In this document: positions 10,266 through 21,075 of the stretch, in pieces | Layout: every line of letters starts with the position of its first letter | How positions within the stretch are numbered: the first letter of the stretch is position 1 | Origin: Symsagittifera roscoffensis | Lineage: Eukaryota; Xenacoelomorpha; Acoela; Convolutidae | Reading direction: 5' to 3' | Assembly: GCF_963678635.1 (NCBI RefSeq) | Contig: NC_087063.1 | Span: forward strand, 77,895,617-77,959,616 | DNA: 64,000 bases | Translations under genes and position numbers: made by a program | The notes under the pieces: generated by a model | Told to the model about the DNA's origin: nothing | The model's database searches: none | Seen by the model: only the letters and a program-made list of their open reading frames with translations

Positions 10266-13200
10266 AGTGTGAACGCACCTGGAAGTTGTTAAGCTTCAAT
10301 AATGAAGCAAATGACAAACAAGTAAGGTTGGCAAGAAAATTGTTTACGGGGGAAAAGTCTAGATCCCGATTACAAGACACTTGCTTTGCAAGTGTTATGT
10401 TAACTCTAAAATGTCCAAAAATGATCAGATTCTCGATGAAATTTTGCAATTATTTGTTTGCCTACAGCAGAACTATTGAACTGAAACTTTTAGCGGAGAA
10501 ACTTTTGAAGCATTTTTTTAGTTTTCAGTTTTTTAGATAACCGCAAAAAGGGGCGATTTCGTTAAGCCTGCCGATTGCATGACGGAAGGCGTTGGTTAAA
10601 AACTGTCAATGTTGAAAAAAATGAATGTAGTAAAAACTGCAGCCAAGGTTTTATTATACAGGCAAATATTATTCGGTGAAATTCAGTCTTATAAAATTTT
10701 TCTAATCCAGGCTGCAGTTTTGTAAAAGGCATATCGCTTCATTTTGGTTGGGTTAGTTGAAAATGTAAACATTTCATGGGCATTAGCACCTGGTTTTTCA
10801 AAAAAAAATTAGATTTTTTCCAAATTTGCCATTTATCGGTTTATGCATGCAGATTTTGGATTCCTCAAGGCTGTAGAAGTTTCAACTCTAAAAATAGCAT
10901 CTTTTCATTGATGATCAACCCAATTTAAGGCACTTAAGACAATAAGATAAACTATTAAGAACTTTGTGCTGCGTTGATTTTCAATTTTGAAAATGCGTAG
11001 TTTCCTAGTCATATGGAACAAAGCCAAGAGACGGCTAGAAGAAAACCAATTAAGCGAACCTTTGATATAACCCTTTGGAGAAAAATAGTATAAATTAATA
11101 ATATGTTTTCAGGCTAACATATTAGTGATTGTTACAAAACCGCTTTTCCAACCATAAAAATTATCCTGAGAGATATCATCTTCTGGTCCATTTTAAGACT
11201 TCTCTGAGAGAAAAAACTTAATTTTTTTTAAATTTCTTAACTCCAATTTTCATCGGTATCGGCAGAAACATTTTTAAAAACTTGCAAAAAGAACAAGCTT
11301 TAAGAAATGAAAAAAAGCGGAATTATGAAAATAAACCTGTTATATTAAAACGCTAGATTAAAATTCCTAGCTGTATGACATGTTCATTGAGTCGTCATAG
11401 TTCAAAATAAAGTTATCTAACGAAAGGTAGTTCTTTCTGTTTGAGGCCATTTTGGACATTTTCTGGGTAACCTTATCTCAGTTTATTCCATAAAAAAGAC
11501 GCAACTGAGCCAGTTTATTAGCTTTATATTCAGTGAACTTTGTTTTGTAATTTGAACCGGTCGTTCAACTTTTCGAGTTTCTCCTTTATTTCGATTTTTT
11601 ACTCAGGTCTTCTTCCTTGATCACTTTGCTTTAAGTATTTACTGAACAATTTTTTGAAATATATGAAGCTCAGTAGATGTATATAATTTGTGTTTCCCGT
11701 AATAGTCTTATTTAGTCGAATTTACGCTCAAAGGAAACTTCTCCGTATAGTCTTTACAGATCAATATCCATTTGTTTCATGACACTTTTGTTTGAAGTAC
11801 CATACAATAGCCAACTGACCGTTGGAAAAGAGTAATGAACGCAAGAAAACAGAAAAAAAAACACAATTTGTTAGAAAAATCTCAACTTTATAATCTTAAA
11901 AAAAGATGCACTTTAAGCTCTTTGAAAATCTAGAACAGATTATGACCGGCGCTTTTTCGATAACGTTAACCCAACTTGAGAAAACTGGATCAATAGGTAA
12001 AATTTTTATTCCGCTGGCAATCTAAAAATTAAATTCCACTTTCGAAACGAGAAATTGATCGTTACTTTTGCGCCATTTCAACGTTCATATTTGCAGAGTG
12101 TTATTTACGTAACTTTCAGCAGATCAATTTAACTCAAAAAGTGCAAATATACCCAAGTGCATTCATAAATGCAGTATATATTTTTAGAGCAAAAAAAACA
12201 CACCAAGAATAATATGACAGTCTTCACTACGTTAACTACTCTTAATAATACTCAGAGGCGAAATAGAGCTTTGCACCAGTTGCGAAACAAAACAAGCATA
12301 AAAACATAAGAAGAAATAAATGAAAAAAGTTGAAAAAAAAAACAGTCTCCAAAATATTAAATTTTCATAAGTCTCGATAGAATTCCCTTCTACGCAAAAA
12401 AGACAGACATTTGAGTATTAACTAAAAAATAAAACTTACGAGAAGGAAACAAAGCCGACAAAAAAATGAACCGAAAAACATGATATTATAAAAAATCTTT
12501 AAAAGTTGAAGTGAAATGTGCAATAAATTGTTTAAATTTGATGGTAGTTGATAGAACAAGCGGCAAAATGTGTTCAATTTTTCTTGAGAATTGAAATGTT
12601 AGACACGGTCTTCAATCCTAGATTACATTGTGGCTTTATCAAGTCCAAATTAACTTTACGCTTAAAATAAATTCACGCTTTAAGTTCTTGTTACAATCAA
12701 CTGAAAATTCAAAAAGGGTGTTGGGACAACAAATTCAATCATAGTTACAGCGAAATGTTTGGGAATTTACCGCCAAGAAAAACAAAGTATGTTGACAGAA
12801 AAGTCTTTGCGAGCGAGCAGTTAATAAAAAATCAAGGTAATGCGAGTATGCGAGTATCTTCCGTGCTTCTGGTAATTAATTTAAAAAAAAATCATTAATT
12901 GCTATAACAAGAATCACACGCTGAAAAGAAACATTTGGTCCGATTCGCTGACCCTGCAAATTGAAAACGACTAAATTTTTCTACGTATATTACACTAGCC
13001 AGCTACTCTCGGTCTACACGTTGAAAACAATCAATGGTATATAATATCATTTTGGAATCCTAATCACGACAGCATGGGTTTTCGTGATACAATCAACGAC
13101 CCTCTTCAAAAAAATTTTGCGGTACCAGAAAATGCGAGGAAAACCCACCACAGTTCATTGCTTCCCACGTCCTGAGAAGTGTGGACAGAAAGAAACAGAC

Positions 13201-14010
13201 AAAAAATAATGCAAATGGCTTCAAAGCAAAAAATCTTCGAAACTAGGAAATAACGAATTTTACTACTCAGTTAGCTTCAGAAAAATTATTGTGAATTATC
13301 AAGAATTGGCAAAAAGAGCAATGATATTAATTTTTTCTAGAAAACCTTAAGATAGCCAACATACCGCAACACTTGCAATGCAAAAAAAAAACATTGCGTT
13401 ACAAAATAATGAATGAAAAAAAAAGACAACAACAAAAAATTCTGAAAAATTATGTTGGAAAAATTACTCGGAAAAATAACTTCACAAAAGTTGAAAAAAA
13501 AACAACTAAAAAACTTCATATTTATATCAGATGAAGTTCATAAGCATCCCTTAAACAATGAAATCAATTACCGAGCGGCAACTAAGGCGACCAACATTGG
13601 ATCGAAACATGTTGAGCAGAAAACAAAACTGTTTTAATAAAAAATTTAATTAAATTTAAAAAATTTCACGACCTATCCAAACTGAAACAGAATACCAAAC
13701 GAATATAAAATTGCCCTCACCATTACGCGAAATAAGTTGACAAAGTCGACATAACATTAACTGAGACTGTTTGAATATTTAAAAGAAAAACGAAAAAAAA
13801 AAAACTCAAAATCAGACATAGTACACTTACAAATTTGTTTAAATAAATAAAAACCCGTGCTTTAAAAACTAAACCAATAAAATCCTACCAGATAAAATAT
13901 GGCGTTGAAAAAACGAAAAATAAACCGGAAATAAAAAAACGCCCGCAAAATCAGCAGACATACAAACACCTAAATTAGCCGAAGTTTTTGAAATTGCAGA
14001 AAAAACAATT

Positions 14011-14065
14011 TCCCACTGGAATCGAACTCCCGGGCTTTGCCGTCATGTATGGCAGTTACAGCAAC
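14011..14065 (-). repeat. tRNA-derived (SINE-like) remnant 3
   Basis: On the minus strand CTGTAACTGCCATACATGAC is followed by a B box GGAGTTCGATTCC. Same arrangement as the remnants at 9.9 and 10.2 kb. Confidence 0.4.
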
Positions 14066-14170
14066 TTAAAAGAAAGCTGAACTTTAAGAAAAACCAAGTT
14101 ACAGGAACTAAGCCGATAAAATACAAACAGAGGGACGATAGTCCGAAAAAGCACCAAAAAATAGTTCGCA

Positions 14171-14241
14171 ATAAAATGGGTTCCGACCGGATTCGAAACA
14201 CAAGCCTTTGCCTTGCCAACCAGATCTCCGGGACGGTTGAT
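14171..14241 (-). repeat. tRNA-derived (SINE-like) remnant 4
   Basis: On the minus strand CCGGAGATCTGGTTGGCAAGG precedes a B-box-like GTGTTTCGAATCC. No stable cloverleaf is evident. Confidence 0.4.
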
Positions 14242-16345
14242 TGAATTCGAATATATATTGAAGGAAGCATATGAGGGAGTCCAGGCTCCAGGAGATGAGT
14301 CTTGCGAACAAAGTTATTTACGGGAATTCTAGTACCCGATTTCAATAACCTTGCAAAAAACACAAAAAACACCACAAATGCAAGAAATACCACAAATTAT
14401 AAATTGCACGGTTGAAATCATTTTATACGATGAGATGAAAACAAAAATCAAACCAGAGCGAACGTTTCCGGTGCGAGTAGCACAAGAAAAAAACCACATA
14501 AAAAAAATTTTCTTTTGTTAACAATGTGTCCTTTTTTGTGTGTGGTTTGATAATAGGAACAAGGCAAAACTTACACAGAGGTGTAGGTGAGCTTAGCATT
14601 ACTTGCGATACAGAAAACCACCAATACGTTTAAAATCGAAAAAACGCCACAAAAAATAACCAACATTTTCATTTTCGCGTCTTACATTAAACTCATTTTG
14701 ATTTAAAAAAACCTGTCGCGAAACACAAATGCCAGTTTTAAATTAGCATCAACAAAAATAAAGATGAATAACTATGCAGAAGAAACTTGGGTAGACACAC
14801 ATTGAGCCGGAAAAATGTCATAAAAAGTCCAATAGTGGGATTTTTTTAAGGCAAAAAATATAAAATTTTCAATAAATCTTTTTCAAAAAATCGATGTGCC
14901 ATTAATTTCAATCAATTAACAAAACTCTCGGACACAATGACGATTAAGGATACAATGAGGCGATTTACACAGAGGCGAAGTTGCACTTTGCATACATAAG
15001 CAAAAATGTGACCGATAAGGCTACTGCGGAAAACTGAATGAGTAAAACTTTGATTCTAAAAAATTTCTACAAAGTGACGCACGCCAATTATGACGCATCA
15101 GCAGTACCAGTCAATTTGAAAAAAAAAAACACTTAACAACTAAAATGCTTCAATTTATAGAGCAGTCTATGGAGCAGTAAAAATATGAAAAAATTAAATG
15201 TTCTAAAAATGAAATGAATTTTTTTAATTTGACATTTTTTGTGAAAATCACATCCCCACACGCCATATCAATAATGGCAAATAAGCTTCCTTCAACCACT
15301 TTTGAACGATTTCTATGACGGATTAAATCTCCGCTTAAGCGTTAATAGCGCGAAATATATCGCGCGTTAATTGTCCTAAATTGGCCAAAATGGCATTTTT
15401 TAAGCCCCATAACTTAAAAAAAAATGATCACAAGTGAAATATCTTTCCAAATTTTTTAAGCCCAGGACAACAAAACTTTTTAAATGATATTTTAAAAATC
15501 GCGTCAAAAATGGCTAGTTAAGAAGTCGAAATTTGTCTGAAGAAAAAAACCACCCCGAGCACAAATATTCCGTTACTTTCGTTACGAAAGTCAGAACAAT
15601 TATAGTATGTGTTAAAATCCTTAGCATTGGCTGTACTTAATAGCTGGCTAATGATTAAAATGAACACTTTCAAAATGAACGCATTTTATCGCAACAATAT
15701 TTGCGACTTAGGTTGGAAAAAAAAAGACAGTCATACTATAACACAAGCATTGCTAGTTAAAAAATGATGGTATGCTCAAAAAATACAGTTGAGCCAGACA
15801 TTCCGGTAGAACGTTATGCCAACTACTGCCCGGATTGATTCAAGTGACTTTATTAAAATAGTTGTAAGCCTGAAGAAAGGCTGCATTCCGATTTGATAAC
15901 GGTTGCTAATCGCAAACGTAATAATTCCACAGTTCAATTTATGCATTTAGAAAATCATTTGAATTGAAGCGTGGGAAATTCATTTGTGTTATGAAGCCAT
16001 TTTATAGGACTGCATTGCCCTCATATTGTGGTTCTGGGGGTCGTTTTTTGTGCCCAAAAACCCCTCTTGGGTTTAATTCTCCATTGAGTTAATTAAGGGA
16101 AACCACGGATTTTAATTTGGCTTATCTGAGTTCTATGACTTTGACTTGTAGCTAATAAGAAAATAATTAAATCTGAGATATAGCTTAATTTACTAAAAAA
16201 TCGGACAAGGAAAAATGCATGGGACAAATTTATGCAAGTGAAACATTTCAATTTGGTATCATTGGTTCCAGGTGGCTCATATGCCTGAGTATAGTTCTTT
16301 GCCGGTGAGAAGTACATTGTTCGAGTGGAGTATGTATTGCTGCTT

Positions 16346-18032
16346 CTACTTCGATACCGGTTTTCTAGCCTTAGTCTTCGCTGATGAAGCTGAACCACTT
16401 GATGCTCCTCCCACTTGCTTCTTGCCGGGCTGGTTGGATCCTGCCCCGAACAAATTGGTGAACATTTCCGCCATATCCGGCAGCTGGTTCTGAAAAGAAA
16501 ACATTTGATTAGAAGCAAACATTGGCAACAGGCAGTTAAAAAAATCAACCAAAAACAAACGGAAAAATAATTGAATTTAAGAAAACACAAATTGCCTTAA
16601 ACTTTTTTTGGACCAAGTGAACAATTTCCCCCCTAAATCAATTTAGAAGGGAGATTGTTCACTTGGTTGAAAGTAATATTTTTCAGGCAATCAAATTTGA
16701 GCATAGTCCATGCAGGCCTTCCGGCTTCAATTTGTCATTTTATGTTAGGGGGGAGATTGTTCACTTGGTTTATTAAGAGGGGAGATTGTTCACATAGGCC
16801 TGTTTTCAGGAAAAGGTCTTTTGAAGGTTGTTCAGGCTCACTTTGGATTTTTGTGGTTTTTGACTTCGGATAAGTTCACCTCAAGTTTATCACCAACAAA
16901 AAGCAATTGGTGCCAAAAATGTGAACGAGACTTTCAGATGACTTTTTAGCTTTCCCAGTGAGATAAAAACCCATTGATCCAGCTTTCTAATTTGGGTTTA
17001 AGTAAACAAAAAAGTTTCAATCGTAAAATTTGGAAATTAGGCCTGCAATCGCCATCTCAAATTTCATCGGCTGAAAAAAATTGCTTTTAACCAACTGAAA
17101 ATCTCCCTCCTAAACTGCTGTAGCGGGAGATTGTTCACTTGGTCACAAAACTGATTGAAAATGATTAACTTAGAAAACTGTTTTTACTCTTAAGTCAATT
17201 GAACCACAAGAAAAGTATATTAAAAGGAAAGTAAAAGTCGAACCTGATTTGTATTGAACATGCTCATTGTCTCTTGCATTTCCTGTTTCCTTTCGGGATC
17301 ATCGGTGTTGATCAACTTAGGAATTACCATCATTAGAATGAACGGCAGCACCACCATCAATACCATCGGATTCATAAGCGCATCTTGAACTCGGAATTGC
17401 TCCCGTTTCTTCAAATAAACTGCAGGCCCAAGTGCTTTTATCTTCAGGGGATAAAAGTCTTCATCAACCACATTGGGTGATATCAAATCCAACTTCCTCG
17501 CCCTCTTCTTGCCTTTGCTTGTGATGTCAACTCTTACAGGCGGGAACAAAAACTTTGTAGAAACTATTTCCACGATATATGATCCTGCAATAAAACCAGT
17601 CATTGAACGTTGAAAAAGTCAACCAAACTAAAAAGCAATGACAACAATTTCAGAAGAAAACAGTAGAACAACTTTTGCTAATTAATTGGTTCCAACGCCA
17701 GAAACACATTAACTGCTTAAATTTCTTCAATTTTTGCTGCTGAACAACAAAAGTTTTTTCGCCTAACCTGAGGGGACATTCGATACGGTAAACGTGCCGT
17801 CTGATCTGAAGAAGCCCTGATATGCATCACCGTTCACATTGACTTTTGCGGTGCTCACCCAATCGGATGCAGGAATGCCCGGCATCAATGCTCTGCCATC
17901 AATTGTGTATCCCGAATTTACTGGTGTAGAGCTTTGAACGCCTGTAGATGCATAGGCTGTGACAATCGTTGCAAGAGCTGAGATGAAAAGCCAAATTGTA
18001 TACTCGGGAAGGCTCATCTTCATCGAAGTCAA
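16346..18032 (-). CDS. EMC7: EMC7, ER membrane protein complex subunit 7 (three exons)
   Basis: A single-pass ER membrane protein whose lumenal beta-sandwich is part of the EMC insertase for tail-anchored and multipass proteins. Exons on the minus strand: 18032-17768 (ATG, signal peptide with hydrophobic TIWLFISALATIVTAYA, start of the beta-sandwich), 17584-17244 (rest of the sandwich with VRVDITSKGK, then the QDALMNPMVLMVVLPFILMM membrane segment), 16489-16346 (cytosolic tail rich in Gly/Ser/Lys, ending KPVSK). Splice sites are CAG/GTTAGG...TTGCAG/G and CAG/GTTCGA...TTTCAG/A. The exons sum to 750 nt, 249 residues, close to the 242 of human EMC7. The MNPM segment and the DITSKGK motif are diagnostic. 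The gene looks intact. The LINE at 18.5 kb sits within 0.6 kb of its start, on the opposite strand. UTR ends are not determinable. Confidence 0.93.
16612..16667. repeat. palindrome built from GGGAGATTGTTCACTTGGT, intron 2 of EMC7
   Basis: ACCAAGTGAACAATTTCCCC and its near-exact inverse lie back to back around 16638. Further direct copies of the right arm occur at 16748-16769, 16778-16793 (shortened) and 17125-17143, the last beside a partial inverse at about 17103. All lie in intron 2 of EMC7 (16490-17243). It may be a foldback or MITE-type insertion or a cluster of protein-binding sites. Confidence 0.7.
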
Positions 18033-18523
18033 TTTTTTTCTGAAATCAGAAAATATTCTGCTACTGTTTAATTCAACGCAGAAACTTAACTCATCAACAG
18101 GGTCGGTTTAATGCTCACGGAAATCGGACTGTATTTAGACAACCGCGTACTCATACTCGCCTGTGGGCAGACAAATACTTTATTTTCGTAAATTTTTTTT
18201 AAGGGGTGTGACATTCGACCAGAATGGACGAAAATGCAGATTCGGCAATTTAGAATTACTAGCCGCTAACCTTCCGAAATAGCAGTTTTGAAAGATTAAC
18301 AGTGTTATTGGAACGATTAGTCAAACTGTGAAGACTAAAATATTCTGTTATTTCAAACTTTTAAAATTTCGAAGGATGACGTCATATTTCTGACGTCCAT
18401 TTTGGAAGAAATACAGAATTAAGACACAACAACAATAGTTGCAACGGCGACAACAACGGTATTAGAGAGAAAAAACGAAGATACGACAGAGTTTTTTCTC
18501 ATCAAAAGAAATTAACATCGAAA

Positions 18524-18757
18524 TGTGGGATAAATGAGCGGAGAGCTACCACACTGACTCATCTTTTCCTTTTTGCGTTGTTACTAACCCAAAGTGGGGA
18601 TGTTGAAAAAAACCCTGGTCCTATTGAAACCATTGAAACAGTCTACGGCATCTGCTCAAAAAAGGGTGCAAATCTTAAATTTGTTCATTTGAATTTTCAA
18701 AGTATTATTAGAAAACGGATGCAATTGAAAAAATTTCTTGATGATATGGACGAAAAT
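18524..18757 (+). pseudogene. LINE ORF, N-terminus with 2A-like peptide and start of endonuclease
   Basis: The frame reads through a hydrophobic run (LTHLFLFALLLTQ) into SGDVEKNPGP at about 18590-18619, matching the 2A consensus D-x-E-x-NPGP at which ribosomes skip a peptide bond. About 20 residues later comes LKFVHLNFQSI, the first strand of an apurinic-type endonuclease domain. No clear ATG was found in this frame near the start, so initiation is unclear. 2A-like sequences at this position are known from L2/CR1-clade LINEs of sea urchins and other invertebrates. Cut at 18757 by the hAT insertion. Confidence 0.8.
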
Positions 18758-19917
18758 CAGGGAATTCAAACATTGGATTTTAAAGTTTGAGTTTGAGTAA
18801 ATTCTGTTTGAGTTTGATGTTTGAGTTTGACTCAAACAGTGAAATGATGTTTGAGTTTGAGTTTGAATTTTTTATGTTGACACTCAATTTTCATGTCTTT
18901 AACCTTGGCATGACATACACCGTTTCGGGCAACATGCGATTTTGCAAAAAGTTTCGAGAAATTCTTGTCAAAGAGAAAAGCCTCTCTGGGTCGGCACTTG
19001 TAGGTCTGAACGATTTCATGGCCACGTCTATATCGAATGATTGTTTATCATCATCCACATTAAAAGCGTCAAAGTCCAGCGTTGGCTGTACAGAATATCC
19101 ATGATCATGATCATCGGCAATAGGTGTGATTTCAGACAATGATTTCATTTTATCGTAAAATTCTCCTTGCCCGTTAACAATAGCGTTCACTACACTGTTC
19201 TGGTTTAACCACTTCCCCAACACTGATTCAATCGCAAAACCGACGGCCTCATCTTTGCCTGCCATATGATGAAGGAACACAATAGTTTTTCTAGCGTCTT
19301 TTACATCAGCATCGGCATGTTGTAGGCGTAGAGTGCACTGCTAAAACATTAATTTGGTTGACACACATTTTATGTTACATATTCATGTTTTATTCTATGG
19401 TAAGAATATACCAACAAATTTTGTCATTACCTGAAATGGTTTCAACATGCTTATGATGTTCGATAATCGTGTCCAATCGTATTCATCCAATTCATTAGGA
19501 AATACGGCAAGAAGTTCCGTCTTTACAGATAGAAACCTTTCCAACTTTTTTTAGTCCACCAACATATTCAACCAAATAAAAATCATGAACTGAATTGCTT
19601 GTAGAAGTCGGCTTCTTCCATTCTTGGCGCAGGATTGCATCATTAGCATTCTCTCCCGACATTCACAGCACTGAAATTATTCGAACCGATTATTCGACTC
19701 CGATTCGAAATGCCTGATAGTAATAGAATGTCAAAGATCCACGGAATTAAAAAATAATGCGCGATTTTCTTACGGAAAAAATCCTACACAAAAACAGGCA
19801 GGGTTTGAGTTTGAGTTTGATGTTTGAGAATATAGACGTCTACAGTTTGAGTTTGAGTTTGAAAGGAATAGTTTGAGTTTGATGTTTGACTGTTTGAGTT
19901 TGAGTTTGAACTCCCTG
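18758..19917. mobile_element. hAT-family DNA transposon, 1160 bp, inside the LINE
   Basis: Terminal inverted repeats CAGGGAATTCAAAC (18758-18771) and GTTTGAACTCCCTG (19904-19917) differ by one base. They are flanked by an exact 8-bp target duplication ACGAAAAT (18750-18757 and 19918-19925). The 8-bp duplication and CAGGG ends are hAT hallmarks. Removing the insert rejoins the LINE endonuclease frame. Both ends carry many GTTTGAGTTTGA subterminal repeats. The interior encodes the C-terminal part of a hAT transposase on the minus strand, so this is an internally deleted, non-autonomous copy. Confidence 0.93.
18891..19557 (-). pseudogene. hAT transposase, C-terminal exons only
   Basis: Two coding blocks on the minus strand: about 19557-19431, ending at a GT donor (TTTCAG/GTAATG), and 19340-18891, following a TTTTAG acceptor. 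The second contains the hATC dimerisation motif: TSADPERLFSLTRISRNFLQ followed by NRMLPETV. Upstream catalytic parts (BED finger, first catalytic Asp) are absent between the terminal repeats. The protein cannot be a full transposase. Confidence 0.75.
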
Positions 19918-19925
19918 ACGAAAAT

Positions 19926-20144
19926 ACAATTGTAGGAATTTCCGAAACGTGGCTTAAGAAAGAAGATAGTGACAATTTATGGAATCTCCACCCTAGAACG
20001 CATGCGATGTTCAGATATTATAGGCAATCAGCGGTAAAAAAGAAAGGCGGTGGCGTTTTGTTATATATACCAGTCAAATTGGCTCCGAAATTGAGGCCTG
20101 ATTTAATTTTATTTGATAAAGAAAAATATGAGTCAGTGTGGGTT
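19926..20144 (+). pseudogene. LINE endonuclease domain, middle part
   Basis: Continues the endonuclease frame after the hAT insertion. IVGISETWL is the conserved block around the catalytic Glu of LINE AP-endonucleases, and KKKGGGVLLYI is the next beta-strand block. The frame is open to 20144, where the giant LTR element begins after the codons for VWV. Confidence 0.85.
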
Positions 20145-21047
20145 TGTGCCATTCTGCCAGATGGGCACAGCGCAACCTTCCGGCGACACGAAAGAAAACG
20201 AATAAAGGCCTTATTAACGGAAAAGTATTGCGAAGGAGGGTAGGAATATTCTAGAATTTTTATTTTAAAAATTTCGATCGAAGAGTGAATATTTCTGAGA
20301 AATACAAAAAGACGGCCATTTTGACTGAAAGGGACGAAAAAACAGAACAACGACAAATATTGAGACGAGAGACGAAAAACACAAGAGACGAAAAGCACAA
20401 GAGACGAAAAACACGAAGCCTCTTATCGTGGCAACAACACACGATAAGACTCTTAGCAGTGGATATTAGTGGAGAAGGAAGCTTCAGTGGGGAAGGAATA
20501 TTCCACGGAACCCTCCCGTGCCACAAATTGGGAGAGATAACAGCGTTATCTCGGGAAGATTACGGGAGCGGAGGCTTGGTCCCCCATAGACTGTTGTATG
20601 TGAAGGGACTATATAAAACTGACTTTGTAGCTACTTGGATGTCGTAAAACTCTGAATTAACACCGGTATAATTTGATATTTTAGAATATGAGTAGCTAGA
20701 AAGAGGAAAGGGTCTATCCATCTCCAATGGATTTAATATAGAACTGTCACACAAAAACATATTAAAATAGTTTGTTCGAGCCGAGTTTTTAATAGCAATC
20801 ACGTAGTCTGAGGATCCGAGACTCAGCTATGTGGTTGTGTTCGCATGTAACGAAAGCTGATCAAAAGTCGTTTGACTGATGGCCTAAAAATGGTAACTTT
20901 TTACTTAGCCCTAAACAGACCAGAAAATCAACTGGCAAGGTCGAGACGGTGAAAAACGAGTAGGGTTAAGGTAACTGACGCCTGCCAGTCGTTAATAGGT
21001 ACTTTTTCTACGCTTCGTCGCTGTGTAGTATTTGGGCGAATGTTATA
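20145..21047 (+). repeat. 5' LTR of giant element copy 1
   Basis: 903 bp. It matches 43494-44375 with about 18 scattered substitutions plus a small indel in a GAGACGAAAAACACAA repeat tract near 20365. It starts TGTGCC and ends TTATA (TTACA in the 3' LTR). It contains a TATA box and two perfect short hairpins: CTTATCGTG/CACGATAAG at 20422-20448 and GAGATAAC/GTTATCTC at 20534-20552. Confidence 0.93.
20610..20617 (+). promoter_or_regulatory. TATA box of the LTR promoter
   Basis: GGGACTATATAAAACTGAC lies midway in the 5' LTR, 437 bp before its end, and is repeated in the 3' LTR. Copy 2 has TATATAA at an equivalent distance (442 bp) from its LTR end. Transcription probably starts about 25-30 bp downstream. 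Confidence 0.6.
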
Positions 21048-21059
21048 TAGAAGTTTTTA

Positions 21060-21075
21060 TGGCGCTCCTGGGTGG
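21060..21075 (+). other. tRNA primer binding site of copy 1
   Basis: TGGCGCTCCTGGGTGG begins 12 bases after the LTR end. It is identical to the primer site of the left element (2211-2196), and the complementary tRNA 3' end resembles tRNA-Asn. The 12-base gap is larger than usual. It is kept in copy 2 (47970), where the spacer TAGAAGTTTTTA is the same. Confidence 0.75.

Larger units (their letters stand above)
8614..16092. other. 7.5 kb AT-rich interval without genes
   Basis: No gene is supportable on either strand. Short open frames exist but have no domain, and homopolymer A/T tracts are frequent. The interval contains four tRNA-derived promoter remnants and at least two dispersed repeat families (listed separately), so most of it is probably old SINE or other transposon debris. 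Confidence 0.5.
18420..20144 (+). mobile_element. L2/CR1-type LINE, 5' part (interrupted by two insertions)
   Basis: The first part of one non-LTR retrotransposon whose remainder is at 44376-47282. It contains the 2A-like N-terminus and the endonuclease domain, split by the hAT element at 18758-19917. At 20144 the coding frame stops at the LTR of the giant element and is taken up again at 44376 in phase. The true 5' end is not visible; 18420 is a rough guess. Confidence 0.85.
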
